From Burkholderiales bacterium (GTDB lineage: Bacteria; Pseudomonadota; Gammaproteobacteria; Burkholderiales; Usitatibacteraceae), in contig JAJAYN010000400.1 in assembly GCA_026786225.1 (NCBI GenBank), positions 1 to 7,277 of the forward strand: DNA of 7,277 nt. Direction: 5' to 3'. Under the pieces are notes generated by a model, which did not search any database, was not told the DNA's origin, and was given only the letters and a program-made list of their open reading frames with translations. The position numbers and the translations under genes are program-made. This document shows, piece by piece, positions 4,763-7,277 of this stretch; position 1 is the stretch's first letter, and the number at the start of each line of letters is the position of its first letter.

Positions 4763-5341
4763 ATGTCCGACCCAATAGAGAACGCCGCAACCGAGGCGTC
4801 CGCCGAAGCTTTTTCGGCAGAATCGGCTTCAGCGACAACGCCTGCAGCATCCCCCGAACAACGAATTGAAGCGCTTGAAAAAGCCCTTGCCGATGCCGAA
4901 GCCAAAGCGACCGAAAGTTATGACCAATTCGTGCGCACCAAGGCGGAAATGGAAAACATCCGCCGTCGTTCAGCTGAGGATGTGCTGAAGGCGCAAAAAT
5001 TTGGCGTGGAGAAAATCGCCGATGCCCTGCTCGCCGTCAAAGACAGCATGGACGCGGCGCTGGTTGTCGAAAATACTTCCGTCGAATCGTTCAAGACCGG
5101 CGTGGAGCTCACCGCCCGCCAGCTCGCGAATGTATTCGAGAAATTCTCAATTGTGGAAGTCAATCCGGTTGGGGAAAAGTTTGATCCGACCAGGCATCAG
5201 GCGATTGCTGCGCTCGCATCCGATCAGATGCCCAATACCGTGATCAACGTCATGCAGAAAGGTTACCTGCTCCACGAGCGGATACTGCGCCCGGCGCTGG
5301 TGACGGTGGCCAAGGAAAAATCAGCAGCAGGCGAGGCATAA
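4763..5341 (+). CDS. grpE: Nucleotide exchange factor GrpE
   Basis: GrpE is the homodimeric co-chaperone that releases ADP from DnaK and so drives the DnaK-DnaJ folding cycle in the cytoplasm. The 192-aa product is close to the 197 aa of E. coli GrpE. Residues 1-30 are an Ala/Ser/Glu-rich disordered tail, 31-95 the long paired helix with AEMENIRRRSAEDVLKAQKF (61-80), and about 130-186 the beta-rich domain that touches DnaK. There the signature is spread over NPVGEKFDPTRHQAI (134-148) and VMQKGYLLHERILRPALVTV (163-182). The start is supported by a Shine-Dalgarno. Its own sigma32 promoter precedes it and dnaK follows 124 bp later with a second one, so the two can be transcribed together or separately. 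Secure assignment. Confidence 0.98.
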   Translation: MSDPIENAATEASAEAFSAESASATTPAASPEQRIEALEKALADAEAKATESYDQFVRTKAEMENIRRRSAEDVLKAQKFGVEKIADALLAVKDSMDAALVVENTSVESFKTGVELTARQLANVFEKFSIVEVNPVGEKFDPTRHQAIAALASDQMPNTVINVMQKGYLLHERILRPALVTVAKEKSAAGEA

Positions 5342-5375
5342 AACAAGAACTAGGCGTAAACGCCGCCCGGCCACG

Positions 5376-5404
5376 CTTGAATTCCGGCCGAATAGCCCTA
5401 CATT
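5376..5404 (+). promoter_or_regulatory. sigma32 heat-shock promoter of dnaK
   Basis: CTTGAA (5376-5381), 14 bp, then CCCTACATT (5396-5404) matches the sigma32 consensus well. The expected start is near 5410, giving a leader of about 55 nt. The leader holds a direct repeat of ACCGCG (5424-5429 and 5435-5440) but no strong hairpin over the ribosome binding site. No CIRCE element is present. Confidence 0.8.
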
Positions 5405-5453
5405 CAATACAGTCATTAACTTCACCGCGCTTAAACCGCGACATTCAGAAATA

Positions 5454-5459
5454 AGGGGA
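5454..5459 (+). promoter_or_regulatory. dnaK ribosome binding site
   Basis: AGGGGA lies 6 nt before ATG 5466 and supports that start. Confidence 0.8.
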
Positions 5460-5465
5460 AACATC

Positions 5466-7277
5466 ATGGGTAAAATCATCGGTATTGATTTGGGAACCAC
5501 CAACAGCTGCGTATCCATCATGGAAGGCGGCGTACCCAAAGTCATCGAAAACTCAGAGGGCGCGCGCACGACGCCGTCCATCGTCGCCTATCAGGACGAC
5601 GGCGAAATCGTGGTGGGCGCATCGGCAAAGCGGCAAGCAGTGACCAACCCGAAGAACACCCTGTTCGCAGTCAAGCGGCTGATCGGTCGCCGCTTCGAAG
5701 AAAAAGAAGTACAGAAAGACATCGGTCTGATGCCCTACAAGATTTTCAAGAACGACAACGGCGACGCCTGGGTAGAAGCGCAAGGCAAGAAAATGGCACC
5801 TCCGCAGGTGTCCAGCGAAGTACTGCGCAAGATGAAGAAAACAGCGGAAGACTATCTTGGTGAAGAAGTCACCGAGGCTGTTATTACTGTGCCGGCGTAT
5901 TTCAACGACAGCCAGCGCCAAGCCACCAAAGACGCAGGCCGCATTGCTGGTCTGGACGTGAAGCGCATCATCAATGAGCCGACTGCGGCTGCGCTGGCTT
6001 TTGGTATGGACAAACAGGAAGGCGATCGCAAGATTGCCGTTTATGACCTTGGTGGCGGTACATTCGACGTGTCGATCATCGAAATCGCATCCGTGGATGG
6101 CGAACATCAGTTCGAAGTGTTGAGTACCAATGGCGATACATTCCTGGGCGGCGAGGATTTCGATCAACGGTTGATGGATTACCTGTGCGACGAATTCAAG
6201 AAGGATCAGGGCATTGACCTGAAAAAGGACGTGCTTGCTTTGCAACGCCTGAAAGAAGCGGCCGAGAAAGCCAAGATAGAACTTTCGTCTACCCAGCAAA
6301 CCGAAGTGAATCTGCCCTATATCACCGCAGATGCGAACGGCCCGAAACACTTGGCAATTAAACTCACTCGTGCCAAATTTGAATCGCTGGTTGATGAATT
6401 GATTGAGCGCACCATCAAGCCTTGCGAAATGGCGATCAAGGATTCCGGCTTGAAGATCAGCGATATCTCTGACGTGATTTTGGTCGGTGGACAAACGCGC
6501 ATGCCGAAGGTACAGGAGAAGGTTAAGGAAATCTTCGGTCGCGAGCCACGCAAGGACGTGAACCCCGATGAAGCGGTGGCAGTCGGTGCTGCGATTCAGG
6601 GTGGCGTGTTGAAGGGCGACGTGAAGGATGTGTTGTTGCTTGACGTAACACCGCTCTCACTCGGCATTGAAACGCTGGGCGGTGTTTCGACCAAGCTGAT
6701 CAAGAAAAACACCACCATCCCGACCAAAGCATCGCAAGTATTCTCAACCGCCGATGACAATCAGTCTGCCGTGACCATCCATGTGCTGCAGGGCGAGCGC
6801 GAATTGGCTTCCGGCAATAAGTCACTGGGGCAATTCAACCTCGAAGGCATTCCGCCTTCAGCGCGCGGCATGCCGCAGATTGAAGTGACCTTCGATATCG
6901 ACGCCAACGGCATCATGCACGTGAGCGCCAAAGACAAGGCCACGGGCAAGGAAAACAAAATCACGATCAAAGCCAATTCGGGCTTGTCGGAAGAAGAGAT
7001 CCAGCGCATGGTGAAGGATGCTGAAGCCAACGCCGATGACGACAAAAAAGTTCTGGAACTCGTCACAGCGCGCAATCAGGGTGATGCGCTGGTGCATTCG
7101 ACCAAGAAATCGCTGGCTGAATATGGCGACAAGATTGACGCAGCCGAAAAAGCGGCGATCGAAGCGGCAAGCAAGGAATTGGAAACTGCCCTTAAAGGTA
7201 GCGACAAAGCCGATATTGAAGCCAAGACAGAGGCATTAGGCAAGGTATCGCAAAAGCTCGGCGAAAAGATGTACGCC
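5466..7277 (+). CDS. dnaK: Chaperone protein DnaK (Hsp70), C-terminus beyond the window
   Basis: DnaK is the ATP-driven Hsp70 chaperone that binds hydrophobic peptide stretches together with DnaJ and GrpE. The frame is open for 604 codons to the window end; about 35-45 C-terminal residues of a normal ~640-650 aa protein are missing. Numbering matches E. coli: MGKIIGIDLGTTNSCV (1-16, phosphate loop 1), catalytic Lys 70 in AVKRLIGRRF, VPAYFNDSQRQATKDAGRIA (142-161), Glu 171 in INEPTAAALAFG, VYDLGGGTFDVS (192-203) with Asp 194 and Thr 199, and ILVGGQTRMP. The interdomain linker DVLLLDVTP has V389-L392. The peptide-binding beta domain follows (to about 505), then the helical lid. Start ATG 5466 has a good Shine-Dalgarno and a sigma32 promoter upstream. 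dnaJ would be expected next but is outside the window. Confidence 0.99.
   Translation, partial: MGKIIGIDLGTTNSCVSIMEGGVPKVIENSEGARTTPSIVAYQDDGEIVVGASAKRQAVTNPKNTLFAVKRLIGRRFEEKEVQKDIGLMPYKIFKNDNGDAWVEAQGKKMAPPQVSSEVLRKMKKTAEDYLGEEVTEAVITVPAYFNDSQRQATKDAGRIAGLDVKRIINEPTAAALAFGMDKQEGDRKIAVYDLGGGTFDVSIIEIASVDGEHQFEVLSTNGDTFLGGEDFDQRLMDYLCDEFKKDQGIDLKKDVLALQRLKEAAEKAKIELSSTQQTEVNLPYITADANGPKHLAIKLTRAKFESLVDELIERTIKPCEMAIKDSGLKISDISDVILVGGQTRMPKVQEKVKEIFGREPRKDVNPDEAVAVGAAIQGGVLKGDVKDVLLLDVTPLSLGIETLGGVSTKLIKKNTTIPTKASQVFSTADDNQSAVTIHVLQGERELASGNKSLGQFNLEGIPPSARGMPQIEVTFDIDANGIMHVSAKDKATGKENKITIKANSGLSEEEIQRMVKDAEANADDDKKVLELVTARNQGDALVHSTKKSLAEYGDKIDAAEKAAIEAASKELETALKGSDKADIEAKTEALGKVSQKLGEKMYA

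Noticed and set aside
4234..4905. A 223-codon minus-strand open frame across the membrane-protein gene and the start of grpE.
   Set aside because: It runs antisense through two well-supported genes and the grpE promoter and has low-complexity Ser/Ala composition.
5353..5364. GGCG-TAAA-CGCC hairpin after grpE as a terminator.
   Set aside because: Four base pairs, no T-run, and followed directly by the dnaK promoter.
5553..6494. A 313-codon open frame on the minus strand within dnaK.
   Set aside because: It is antisense to a strongly conserved dnaK frame, has no ribosome binding site and no recognisable domain; it reflects dnaK codon use.
1..7277. CIRCE elements, tRNA or rRNA genes, CRISPR repeats, insertion sequences, riboswitches.
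   Set aside because: Reading both strands showed no TTAGCACTC-N9-GAGTGCTAA element and no convincing instance of the others.

Overview
The window is a chromosomal housekeeping segment of a proteobacterium, most likely a betaproteobacterium of the Burkholderiales (Oxalobacteraceae-like). That placement rests on the nadK/hrcA/hemH/grpE/dnaK gene set, sigma32-type heat-shock promoters and the look of the proteins. It is an inference from memory of gene order, not a search result.

Layout: 1-298 (-) is the 5' part of nadK (NAD kinase), divergent from hrcA (398-1411, +), the heat-shock repressor. hemH (ferrochelatase, 1496-2611, +) follows after an 84-bp gap that holds a perfect 10-bp inverted repeat with CIRCE-like half-sites. 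Immediately after the hemH stop lies a compact type II toxin-antitoxin module of the DinJ-YafQ (RelB/RelE superfamily) type. It has its own promoter, a palindromic candidate operator and a strong ribosome binding site (2613-3250, +). panB (3355-4176, -) converges on it. Divergent from panB is a small four-helix membrane protein of the YvlD / phage holin superfamily IV type (4274-4636, +). The window ends with grpE (4763-5341, +) and dnaK (from 5466, cut by the window edge), each behind its own recognisable sigma32 promoter.

How the genes work together: HrcA, GrpE and DnaK belong to the heat-shock chaperone network. hrcA is separated from grpE-dnaK by heme, pantothenate, toxin-antitoxin and membrane-protein genes, and no CIRCE operator precedes grpE or dnaK. 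Here the DnaK machine therefore looks sigma32-controlled, and HrcA probably acts on targets outside the window, such as groESL. NadK, HemH and PanB are unlinked cofactor-biosynthesis functions.

The most distinctive points are the toxin-antitoxin module, whose toxin frame keeps all the catalytic residues but has no ATG or GTG start and overlaps a run of seven A's; the paired sigma32 promoters; and a run of three genes (nadK, hrcA, hemH) with no Shine-Dalgarno but a -10-like hexamer 6-7 nt before the ATG, which suggests leaderless transcripts. No RNA genes, CRISPR arrays, insertion sequences or origins were seen, and I found no convincing undescribed multi-gene system.
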